A stretch of DNA of 5,454 bases. Origin: Fimbriimonadales bacterium (GTDB lineage Bacteria; Armatimonadota; Fimbriimonadia; Fimbriimonadales; Fimbriimonadaceae). The notes under the pieces were generated by a model, which searched no databases, had not been told where the DNA came from, and worked only from the letters and a program-made list of their open reading frames with translations. Each line of letters begins with the position of its first letter. Within the stretch, counting starts at the first letter, position 1. A program made the position numbers and the translations under genes. The DNA lies in NCBI GenBank assembly GCA_026392145.1, contig JAPLCS010000287.1:1-5454 (forward strand), read 5' to 3'. Shown here piece by piece: positions 1 to 5,454 of the stretch.

Positions 1-70
1 GGCTGCACAGGGGTAGTGTGGGGCACTTTGAACCTACCGGAAAATTGCTGGTTTGATGTGACGGATAACC

Positions 71-79
71 TGTGGAAAA
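71..79 (-). promoter_or_regulatory. DnaA-box-like 9-mer (weak)
   Basis: The + strand reads TGTGGAAAA. This is one mismatch from TGTGGATAA, the complement of the DnaA box TTATCCACA. It lies in AT-rich DNA about 65 bp upstream of the proposed nrdR promoter. DnaA is known to regulate ribonucleotide reductase genes in E. coli, which makes the position suggestive. However, a single 9-mer with a mismatch occurs easily by chance, and I see no clear second box. Treat it as a pointer only. Confidence 0.2.
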
Positions 80-125
80 CGATGCATAAAAAATGTGCGT
101 AATCATCTACAAAAAAAGTGCCTCA

Positions 126-141
126 TGTCTACCGATTGTGG
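126..141 (+). promoter_or_regulatory. NrdR box 1 (upstream operator)
   Basis: The 16-mer matches the NrdR-box consensus acaCwAtATaTwGtgt at 9 positions. These include both outer core triplets: CTA on the left and ATTG followed by TG on the right. The centre (CCG) is off consensus, so alone it would be weak. It gains support because its start lies exactly 32 bp before that of box 2, the paired spacing known for NrdR sites. It also overlaps the proposed -35 element. It is the expected operator for autoregulation of nrdR-nrdJ. Confidence 0.55.
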
Positions 142-164
142 TGCAATAATTGTAGGGCTACAAG
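136..164 (+). promoter_or_regulatory. Probable sigma-70 promoter of nrdR-nrdJ
   Basis: A -35-like TTGTGG (136-141; 4 of 6 to TTGACA) is followed after 17 bp by TACAAG (159-164; 4 of 6 to TATAAT). This predicts transcription starting near 171 and a leader of about 20 nt before the nrdR ATG. Both elements are imperfect. The call rests on the correct spacing, the short distance to nrdR, and the way the two NrdR boxes cover the -35 and -10 regions, as in other repressed nrd promoters. Confidence 0.4.
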
Positions 165-173
165 ATGTTGTGT
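158..173 (+). promoter_or_regulatory. NrdR box 2 (downstream operator)
   Basis: The 16-mer matches the NrdR-box consensus at 12 positions, including the near-palindromic core CAAGATGTTG and the TGT right flank. It overlaps the proposed -10 element and transcription start, and ends 18 nt before the nrdR start codon. With box 1 it forms the tandem pair typical of NrdR-controlled nrd promoters, with 16 bp between the boxes. It is the stronger of the two sites. Confidence 0.65.
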
Positions 174-191
174 CTTGTGGTCTGAAATTCT

Positions 192-707
192 ATGAAATGT
201 CCCTATTGTGGAAATGACGATCTGAAGGTGCTTGACTCGCGCCCAGGGTCGGATGGTGAGTCCATTCGGCGCCGGCGTGAGTGTGGCATTTGCTCCAGAC
301 GTATGACCACTTGGGAGCGATTTGAACGTGCCCGTTTGTTTGTGATTAAGCGTGACGGTTCTCGATGCGATTTTAATCGGGAGAAGGTGTTCGATTCGAT
401 GCGACTGGCTTGTCGGAAACGACCAGTGAGTGTTGAGGCGATTCGTGATGCGGCAGTGAGGATCGAAGAGGAACTCTATAAAAACTTTGAAGACGAAGTG
501 AGTTCCAAGCAGGTTGGGGAGTGCGTTATGCGTGAGCTCTCCACCATTGACACGGTGGCGTATGTCCGTTTCGCTTCGGTGTATCAAGAATTTGAAACGG
601 TCACGGATTTCGCTGAGATGGTGGAACGGGTGCAGACGGAAGAAGCACTCGCCCCTTTTCGGCATCTACAAACTGAACTTATTTCAACCGCTCAGGATGA
701 CAAATGA
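192..707 (+). CDS. nrdR: Transcriptional repressor NrdR
   Basis: NrdR represses ribonucleotide reductase genes in the cytoplasm. Its ATP-cone senses ATP/dATP and its zinc ribbon binds paired NrdR boxes. The protein has 171 residues, slightly longer than the usual 150-160. It opens with the family signature: CPYC (C3, C6) and CGIC (C31, C34) form the zinc ribbon, with the DSRP motif (15-18) and the arginine run at 26-29 between them. The ATP-cone spans about residues 48-140, beginning VIKRDGS with the expected FNREK follow-up. The ATG at 192 is chosen because the ribbon must start at residues 1-3. There is no good Shine-Dalgarno in front of it, so initiation may be weak. The stop overlaps the nrdJ start (ATGA), implying translational coupling. 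The paired boxes just upstream indicate autoregulation. The identification is secure. Confidence 0.97.
   Translation: MKCPYCGNDDLKVLDSRPGSDGESIRRRRECGICSRRMTTWERFERARLFVIKRDGSRCDFNREKVFDSMRLACRKRPVSVEAIRDAAVRIEEELYKNFEDEVSSKQVGECVMRELSTIDTVAYVRFASVYQEFETVTDFAEMVERVQTEEALAPFRHLQTELISTAQDDK
694..697 (+). promoter_or_regulatory. Shine-Dalgarno site of nrdJ
   Basis: AGGA lies inside the last codons of nrdR, 6 nt before the nrdJ ATG at 704. Together with the ATGA overlap it fixes the nrdJ start and supports coupled translation. It contrasts with the second nrdJ reading frame at 3288, which has no comparable site. Confidence 0.6.
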
Positions 708-3295
708 AAATTAATCGCTATTTTACGAAAGCTGGAAAGAATCCTTACGATGGGATTGTATTTGAACCCAGAAAGTCTGAGATTCGCAATCCAGATGGTT
801 CCACCGTGTTCTTGATGGAGAACGTTATGGTTCCATCGCATTGGAGCCAGGTGGCTACCGATATTCTCGCCCAGAAGTATTTCCGCAAGGCGGGGATTAC
901 TCCTGGTTCGGTGAATGGCGTTGAATACAGTCCTGACAACGCTCAGTTCATTACACCAAGTGAGGAGCGAGAGAGTGATTCTCGGCAGGTTTTCCACCGA
1001 TTGGCAGGCTGCTGGAGATCATGGGGCGAGAGCAACGGATATTTTGATACGACCGAGGATGCCCAGGCTTTTTACGATGAATTGGTGCATATGCTTGCCA
1101 AGCAGGTTTCGGCACCTAATTCGCCGCAGTGGTTTAACACTGGGATGCACTTTGCTTATGGGATCACTGGTTCGGCTCAGGGGCACTATTACTTTGATCC
1201 TAAGACCCAGAAGCTTGAGAAGTCGAGTAACGCTTATGAGCGGCCACAGCCACATGCTTGCTTTATTTTGAGTGTGAAGGATGACTTGGTTAATGAGGGT
1301 GGAATCATGGACCTCTGGACCCGAGAGGCACGAATCTTTAAGTATGGCTCTGGGGTTGGAACCAATTTTAGTAAGGTTCGGGCGGAAGCTGAGAAGTTGA
1401 GCGGCGGCGGTAAGAGCAGCGGCTTGATGAGCTTCTTGCGAGTTGGTGACCGATCGGCGGGTGCGATCAAGTCGGGTGGAACCACTCGACGTGCCGCGAA
1501 GATGGTTTGCTTGGACATTGATCATCCAGATGTTGAAGAGTTTATTCACTGGAAGGTGAAAGAGGAGCAGAAGGTTGCCTCGTTGGTCACTGGTTCCAAG
1601 TTGAATGAGCGACATATCAATGCGGTTATTCGGGCTTGCTATGTTGACGGCAAGGTTCATGCGAACCCTCGAACCAATAAGGCTCTTTGGACTGCGGTTG
1701 CTGAGGCGAAGTTGGCGGAGATTCCTACCAATTACATTCAGCGAGCGATTCAGCTGGCTGAGAATGGATTCACCTCGGTTGAGTTCCCAACCTTTGATAC
1801 TGGTTATGAGTCTGAGGCATACATTACGGTTTCGGGTCAGAACAGCAACAACTCGGTTCGGGTGACCAATGAGTTCTTTGATGCGGTCGAGAATGATCGA
1901 GATTGGAATTTGGTGGCGAGAACCAACGGCAAGACGATGAGGACCGTTCGAGCTAAGGAGCTTTGGGCTGATATTTGCGAGGCGGCTTGGAACTGTGCGG
2001 ACCCTGGTTTGCAGTACGACACCACGATTAACGAGTGGCACACCTGTCCGGCTCATGGTCGAATCAATGCTTCGAACCCTTGTTCGGAATACATGTTCTT
2101 GGATGACACCGCCTGTAACCTCGCTTCGATTAACTTGGCGACTTTGTACGATCAAAAAGACGGAGTGTTTGATGTTGAAGGGTACAAGCACGCGATTCGG
2201 TTGTGGACGGTTGTTCTCGAAATTTCGGTCTTGATGGCTCAGTTCCCGTCGAAAGAAGTGGCTCAGTTGAGTTATGACTTCCGAACGCTTGGTCTCGGTT
2301 ACGCTAATCTGGGTGCTTTGCTGATGCAGATGGGCATTCCTTATGACAGCGACCTGGGCTTTGCGATTGCTGGTGCTTTGACCGCTGTTTTGGGTGGTGA
2401 GAGCTACGCTACCAGTGCGGAAATGGCTAAGGAACTGGGAGCTTTTGCTAGCTACGAGCCGAACAAGGACAACATGCTCCGAGTGATTAGGAATCACCGA
2501 CGGGCTGCTTATCATGCCGATGCTCAGGAGTACGAGGGGCTGTCTATTCTTCCGGTTGGGATTAATCAAACCATTTGTATTCCAGCACTCTTGAAGGCGG
2601 CGCAAGATTCATGGGATCGGGCGTTGACGATTGGTGAAAAGCATGGCTTCCGAAACGCTCAGGTCACGGTTCTCGCTCCAACGGGAACGATTGGCTTGAT
2701 TATGGATTGCGACACGACTGGTGTTGAGCCTGATTTTGCGTTGGTTAAGTTCAAGAAGCTTTCTGGCGGTGGTTACTTCAAGATTATCAACCAGTCGATT
2801 CCGCCGGCACTTAAGAAGCTTGGATACACGGAAAACCAGATTGAAGATGTGATTGGATACGCCTTGGGCTACAAGACCCTGAAGGGTGCTCCGCATATCA
2901 ATCATGAAACTTTGAAGGCGAAGGGATTCACTGATGAGAAGCTGGCGGCTGTGGAAGCGAGTTTGGAATCGGCGTTTGAACTTCAGTTCGTGTTTAATAA
3001 GTATACGCTTGGTGAAGATTTCTGTACCAAGGTACTGGGCTTTAGTGAGGACCAAATTAACGACTGGAGTTTTAATATGCTGGTCGAACTTGGATTTGCT
3101 AAGGATCAGATTGAGGCGGCTAACGAGTATGTATGTGGTTCCATGACGGTTGAGGGTGCGCCTCACCTGAAGGATGAGCATTTACCGGTGTTTGACTGCG
3201 CGAACCGATGCGGTCGTAAGGGTGTTCGCTTCATTAGTGCGGCGGGGCATATTCGAATGATGGCAGCGGCTCAACCGTTCTTGAGCGGTGTCTAA
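704..3295 (+). CDS. nrdJ: Class II ribonucleotide reductase NrdJ, catalytic part (N-terminal piece of a broken gene)
   Basis: This is the catalytic portion of the adenosylcobalamin-dependent reductase, which converts ribonucleotides to deoxyribonucleotides without needing oxygen. Of its 863 residues, those expected for catalysis are present. C186 (in ACFIL) and C471 (in TACNLAS) are the reducing pair. NPCSE at 458-462 supplies the radical cysteine C460, plus N458 and E462. The phosphate-binding APTGTIG lies at 658-664, and [18 protein letters not shown] at 673-690. The frame follows the long NrdJ family up to [11 protein letters not shown] (852-862), then adds one valine and stops. The family normally continues in frame with SKTINxP and about 38 residues up to YRDG before SKLSQP; those are absent here. 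The start is an ATG overlapping the nrdR stop, with AGGA 6 nt upstream. Without the missing barrel segment the product is probably inactive. It could equally be an intact gene damaged by a sequence or assembly error. Confidence 0.93.
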   Translation: MKINRYFTKAGKNPYDGIVFEPRKSEIRNPDGSTVFLMENVMVPSHWSQVATDILAQKYFRKAGITPGSVNGVEYSPDNAQFITPSEERESDSRQVFHRLAGCWRSWGESNGYFDTTEDAQAFYDELVHMLAKQVSAPNSPQWFNTGMHFAYGITGSAQGHYYFDPKTQKLEKSSNAYERPQPHACFILSVKDDLVNEGGIMDLWTREARIFKYGSGVGTNFSKVRAEAEKLSGGGKSSGLMSFLRVGDRSAGAIKSGGTTRRAAKMVCLDIDHPDVEEFIHWKVKEEQKVASLVTGSKLNERHINAVIRACYVDGKVHANPRTNKALWTAVAEAKLAEIPTNYIQRAIQLAENGFTSVEFPTFDTGYESEAYITVSGQNSNNSVRVTNEFFDAVENDRDWNLVARTNGKTMRTVRAKELWADICEAAWNCADPGLQYDTTINEWHTCPAHGRINASNPCSEYMFLDDTACNLASINLATLYDQKDGVFDVEGYKHAIRLWTVVLEISVLMAQFPSKEVAQLSYDFRTLGLGYANLGALLMQMGIPYDSDLGFAIAGALTAVLGGESYATSAEMAKELGAFASYEPNKDNMLRVIRNHRRAAYHADAQEYEGLSILPVGINQTICIPALLKAAQDSWDRALTIGEKHGFRNAQVTVLAPTGTIGLIMDCDTTGVEPDFALVKFKKLSGGGYFKIINQSIPPALKKLGYTENQIEDVIGYALGYKTLKGAPHINHETLKAKGFTDEKLAAVEASLESAFELQFVFNKYTLGEDFCTKVLGFSEDQINDWSFNMLVELGFAKDQIEAANEYVCGSMTVEGAPHLKDEHLPVFDCANRCGRKGVRFISAAGHIRMMAAAQPFLSGV

Positions 3296-3302
3296 GTTGA
3301 GC
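3281..3302 (+). other. Break point in nrdJ: about 38 codons missing with a +1 frame change
   Basis: The upstream frame reads L-S-G-V-stop and the downstream frame reads (G)SKLSQP. The two frames meet at GGTGTCTAAG with an 8-nt overlap (3288-3295). In full-length NrdJ relatives, as I recall them, about 38 residues separate the FxSG and SKLSQP motifs; here one leftover base separates them. That implies a loss of about 113 nt, not a multiple of three. A 6-bp direct repeat, TTGAGC, sits at 3281-3286 and 3297-3302 on either side of the join. Its relevance is unclear, because slippage between repeats would normally keep only one copy. Confidence 0.75.
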
Positions 3303-4307
3303 CAGCCTTTGAACTCTTCCACGAGCGATTCGGCGGCTGCGATTTTGGAAGCCACTTTGGACGTTGCTACGCCGGAAGGATATGAGTCTCAGCCATCTCT
3401 CTCGATGGATGATCTTGCTCCAGTTGGTTTGAGCCAGCATGAGCAGATTGAGAAGATTGCGACGAAGTTGGTCTACCGCTACATCAGTAAGCGGCGGTTG
3501 ATGCCTGCGAGACGCCGAGGCTATACGCAAAAGGCGAGAATTGGTGGACACAAGGTGTATGTCCGAACGGGCGAGTTTGAGGACGGAACTTTGGGTGAAA
3601 TCTTTATTGATATGCACCGAGAGGGGGCAGCATTCCGCTCGTTGATGAACTGCTTTGCGATTGCGGTTTCTTTGGGACTTCAATACGGAGTGCCTTTGGA
3701 AGAGTTCACCGAAGCGTTCGTGTTCACTCGATTTGAGCCTAATGGTTCTGTCTCCGGACACGACAACATCAAGATGGCCACTTCGGTGATTGACTATATC
3801 TTCCGAGAGCTTTCGATGAGCTACCTTGGTCGAACTGACCTTGTTCAGGTCAAGCCTGAGGACTTGAGAACGGACACGGTTGGCAAGCCTGGTGACTATC
3901 CTGACTTTGATGAGGAGGAGGATCAGGGCGAATTGACTGCGAACGCGCCGGGATTTGCTCGAGAACAACATAACTCGGTTGGTTACTTGGCTGGCTCGGG
4001 TCAGGATCCGCTTCCTTTTGATGGTGGCAAGGCGCTCGGTTCGCCTACGGATGTGCTGATTCGAGATCAGGCAACGATGGCACCTCATTATGAGGATCGA
4101 ATCGTGAAGGGTCATGGTCAGAACGGTCTAGCGCTGGTCGAAGTGACGACGGCTAAGGCTACTGGTGAACTGACGGCTAAGATTCGAGAGGCACGATTGA
4201 AGGGTTACGAGGGTGATCCTTGTGGCAACTGCGGCGCGTTCACTTTGGTGCGCAACGGCGTTTGCTTGAAGTGTAACTCGTGTGGCGAAACGAGCGGCTG
4301 TAGTTGA
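3288..4307 (+). CDS. nrdJ: Class II ribonucleotide reductase NrdJ, C-terminal part (TSCPD domain and cysteine tail)
   Basis: This frame encodes the C-terminal third of long NrdJ. It begins at the SKLSQP motif, runs through a low-complexity linker (about 9-50), then a TSCPD-type domain (about 76-180). That domain includes [36 protein letters not shown] and [11 protein letters not shown]. An acidic linker follows (about 188-240). The tail holds C312, C315, C326, C329, C332 and C338, the family's usual end, which carries reducing equivalents to the active site and may bind metal. The nominal start is a GTG overlapping the first frame by 8 nt, with no Shine-Dalgarno; the next in-frame ATG (residue 40, position 3405) also lacks one. 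It resembles NrdJb of organisms with a genuinely split enzyme. However, the absent residues and poor start argue that it is the stranded end of one gene. Codon use matches the upstream frame, suggesting a recent break. Confidence 0.9.
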   Translation: MSKLSQPLNSSTSDSAAAILEATLDVATPEGYESQPSLSMDDLAPVGLSQHEQIEKIATKLVYRYISKRRLMPARRRGYTQKARIGGHKVYVRTGEFEDGTLGEIFIDMHREGAAFRSLMNCFAIAVSLGLQYGVPLEEFTEAFVFTRFEPNGSVSGHDNIKMATSVIDYIFRELSMSYLGRTDLVQVKPEDLRTDTVGKPGDYPDFDEEEDQGELTANAPGFAREQHNSVGYLAGSGQDPLPFDGGKALGSPTDVLIRDQATMAPHYEDRIVKGHGQNGLALVEVTTAKATGELTAKIREARLKGYEGDPCGNCGAFTLVRNGVCLKCNSCGETSGCS

Positions 4308-4322
4308 TGGTTGCTTGACAGG

Positions 4323-4369
4323 TGCCCTCTCTTCGGATTTACTTGAGTCTGGAGAGGGGGCTTTTTTTG
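4323..4369 (+). terminator. Rho-independent terminator of the nrd operon
   Basis: CCCTCTC (4325-4331) pairs with GAGAGGG (4352-4358). Flanking GC pairs may extend the stem with a small G bulge, around a loop of about 20 nt. Seven T residues follow at 4362-4368. It begins 15 nt after the second nrdJ stop, as expected for the operon's end. Read on the - strand, the stem is not followed by a T run, so it is unlikely to terminate the convergent genes by the same mechanism. Confidence 0.88.
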
Positions 4370-4391
4370 TGTATGGTTTGCTTTAATGAGA

Positions 4392-4757
4392 TCAATCTAT
4401 CTTTTTTAGCTTGATAGGTCCGTATTCGTAAGTAGGCTCTGATACCAGCGAACCAAAACTTTTTGAAAAGATTATTTTCTTTCCAAACATACTTGTTAGT
4501 TCTACTTTTCCATCTTTAATTTTATATCGGAAGTCAGGAAGTGCATACCCATTTGAGAGGAATTTGATTTCCCACTTTGCAACGGGTCTAATCACTGACG
4601 TGTGGTCTTTCATTTCTCCTCGCCAAGTACCGATAAGCTCAGACTCGTCTTTGATTTCAAAGGATTGTGTAAGTAACTGAATACCAAGAGGTGAAAGGAA
4701 TGTGAGGCCATATAGACCCCAGAATGTGCTGAGTAATGTTTTTTGTTGTGAATTCAT
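4392..4757 (-). CDS. Small, probably membrane-anchored hypothetical protein with a GTW motif
   Basis: I do not recognise the family. The 121-residue product has a hydrophobic N-terminal stretch (about 7-30), either a membrane anchor or an uncleaved signal. The rest looks beta-rich: LIGTWRGE (about 41-48), then WEIKFLSNGYALPDFRYKIKD and KVELTSMFGKKIIF. The GTW motif and the 'strand-NGY-strand' pattern recall lipocalin-like beta-barrel domains. That is inference from pattern only, and there is no cysteine for lipidation near the start. I chose the ATG at 4757 because it directly precedes the hydrophobic segment. A TTG at 4787, preceded by AAGG at 9 nt and 1 nt after the upstream stop, would add ten residues and is a real alternative. 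The gene follows the J-domain gene closely and is probably cotranscribed. It is AT-richer than the nrd genes. Confidence 0.72.
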   Translation of the reverse strand: MNSQQKTLLSTFWGLYGLTFLSPLGIQLLTQSFEIKDESELIGTWRGEMKDHTSVIRPVAKWEIKFLSNGYALPDFRYKIKDGKVELTSMFGKKIIFSKSFGSLVSEPTYEYGPIKLKKID

Positions 4758-4788
4758 TGTATATCCATGGAGGTAGATTGAAACCAAA

Positions 4789-5454
4789 TTAGTGAGCCTT
4801 AATTAGTACGCCTACACCGATAAATGCAGCGATTAAGAGAATAATAAGAAATACGTACCACATTCCAGTTAAAACATTAGCTAGTCCGATAAATTTATAA
4901 TCTGGCCCAGGAAAAAATGCCCATTTGAAGCAAAAATAGGTGATTATTGAGACACCAGGCACGACGAGGCAAATAACACAAGCCCATCCTGCAATTCCGC
5001 ACCAAATTAACTTTCCTTTTGATGGTTTGTTCCTTTCGTCACGATAGTGTTTTGATCCTGCGAGAGTATATCCAGCTGCAGTCATAGTAAGTTCAGCTGC
5101 AGATGCAACTGCAACTATTGCTATCATAGATAATCCAACGAGTAGGGATTCTAAGGTCAACTGTGAGGATTCTTCGGCTCTGTCATACGCCTCTTGAGAA
5201 AAATTAGACCACTCATCTGTACTGCTGGATGTGTTAGAATGCGATGTTGTTTTAGAGTGATAATATTCAGTTCGAATTCTGTCGTATTGTTCACGCTTCT
5301 TGGAGTTCAGTAAGGTATCTCTGGCAACCGTAATTGTTCGTGTCATTTCATTAGCATTGGGTGCCTTACATACATCGGGATGCCAAGTTTTATACATTTC
5401 ATAAATTCGAGATTTAATGACTTGTTGTGTAGACTCGGGGCTAAGTGAAAGGAA
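4789..5454 (-). CDS. Membrane-anchored J-domain protein (DnaJ-like), 5' end outside the window
   Basis: The frame is open to the window's edge, so the gene starts beyond it; 221 residues are visible. The methionine at 5397 is internal, because the J-domain begins upstream of it. Residues 4-23 (LSPESTQQVIKSRIYEMYKT) form helix II. The HPD motif that stimulates DnaK/Hsp70 ATPase is at 25-27 (5374-5382), and helix III runs to the typical NSKKREQYDR (50-59). A Ser/Thr-rich linker follows (about 60-97), then three probable transmembrane helices (about 103-125, 149-175, 197-218). This architecture suggests a type III J-protein that recruits Hsp70 to the membrane. There is no Gly/Phe region or zinc-finger domain, so it is not the general chaperone DnaJ. 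Its client or partner is unknown. It is followed by the small GTW protein gene, a possible functional partner. Confidence 0.85.
   Translation of the reverse strand, partial: FLSLSPESTQQVIKSRIYEMYKTWHPDVCKAPNANEMTRTITVARDTLLNSKKREQYDRIRTEYYHSKTTSHSNTSSSTDEWSNFSQEAYDRAEESSQLTLESLLVGLSMIAIVAVASAAELTMTAAGYTLAGSKHYRDERNKPSKGKLIWCGIAGWACVICLVVPGVSIITYFCFKWAFFPGPDYKFIGLANVLTGMWYVFLIILLIAAFIGVGVLIKAH

Noticed and set aside
12..38. Inverted repeat GGTAG/CTACC as a terminator of an upstream gene
   Set aside because: The stem is only 5 bp with a 17-nt loop and no T run follows.
1..102. Open frame of 33 codons from the left edge to TAA at 100-102, possibly an upstream gene's tail
   Set aside because: The translation matches nothing I recognise. 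The two other + frames could equally be gene tails, stopping at 14-16 and 54-56. There is no basis to choose.
1..191. Cobalamin riboswitch ahead of the B12-dependent reductase
   Set aside because: No B12-box-like sequence is visible, and the predicted leader is only about 20 nt. A riboswitch would normally repress B12-independent enzymes, not nrdJ.
1019..2605. 528-codon open frame on the - strand inside nrdJ, and similar long antisense frames at 129-665 and 3234-4115
   Set aside because: They are antisense to confidently identified genes and have no recognisable domains. They are rich in Arg, Ser and Leu, as expected for the reverse complement of this codon usage.
3287..3296. Programmed +1 frameshift at GGT GTC TAA G joining the nrdJ frames
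   Set aside because: Neither the glycine nor the valine codon allows re-pairing after a +1 slip, and there is no prfB-like slippery codon with an upstream Shine-Dalgarno. A fusion would still lack the conserved segment.
3240..3330. Split intein at the nrdJ break
   Set aside because: No extra sequence is present at the junction. Residues are lost rather than added, and no intein motifs are seen.
4315..4343. Promoter TTGACA-17 bp-TTTACT on the + strand
   Set aside because: The -35 is perfect, but the -10 is poor and lies inside the loop of the terminator. No + strand gene follows.
5083..5102. Repeated CAGCTGCAG motif on the + strand
   Set aside because: It is the reverse of two Ala-Ala-containing stretches in the first transmembrane helix of the J-domain protein, so coding composition explains it.

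Overview
The window carries a deoxyribonucleotide-synthesis operon on the + strand (192-4307), followed by two convergent, more AT-rich genes on the - strand (4392 to the window edge). The operon encodes the repressor NrdR and an adenosylcobalamin-dependent (class II) ribonucleotide reductase, NrdJ. It is bacterial: NrdR is confined essentially to bacteria, the genes overlap, and a Rho-independent terminator closes the operon. The NrdJ is the long form with a TSCPD domain and a C-terminal cysteine cluster, as in alphaproteobacteria and several other phyla. It does not resemble the actinobacterial enzyme as I recall it. I cannot name the phylum with confidence.

Layout. Positions 1-191 hold no gene I can support. 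Just ahead of nrdR are two NrdR-box-like palindromes whose starts are exactly 32 bp apart, and they overlap a plausible sigma-70 promoter. nrdR (192-707) joins nrdJ by an ATGA overlap. The nrdJ reading frame stops at 3295. A second frame, overlapping by 8 nt and shifted +1, carries the rest of the enzyme to 4307. A strong terminator lies at 4323-4369. On the - strand, a partial gene for a membrane-anchored J-domain protein enters from the right edge. It is followed by a short gene for a small, probably membrane-anchored protein of unknown function that starts with a GTW motif.

Main observation. The two nrdJ pieces together match one long NrdJ, but about 38 residues are missing exactly at the break. 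From memory of the family, this is the conserved stretch from just after the FxSG motif, through SKTINxP, to the YRDG just before SKLSQP. It belongs to the end of the catalytic barrel. Neither piece contains it, so this is not a simple NrdJa/NrdJb gene split. It reads like a roughly 113-nt out-of-frame deletion (true mutation, population variant or assembly error) in an otherwise intact enzyme with all expected catalytic cysteines.

How the parts work together. NrdR, a zinc-ribbon/ATP-cone repressor, would sense dATP/ATP and bind the two boxes, repressing its own operon and hence NrdJ. NrdJ would make deoxyribonucleotides independently of oxygen, using coenzyme B12. The - strand genes differ in base composition and show no functional link to the operon.
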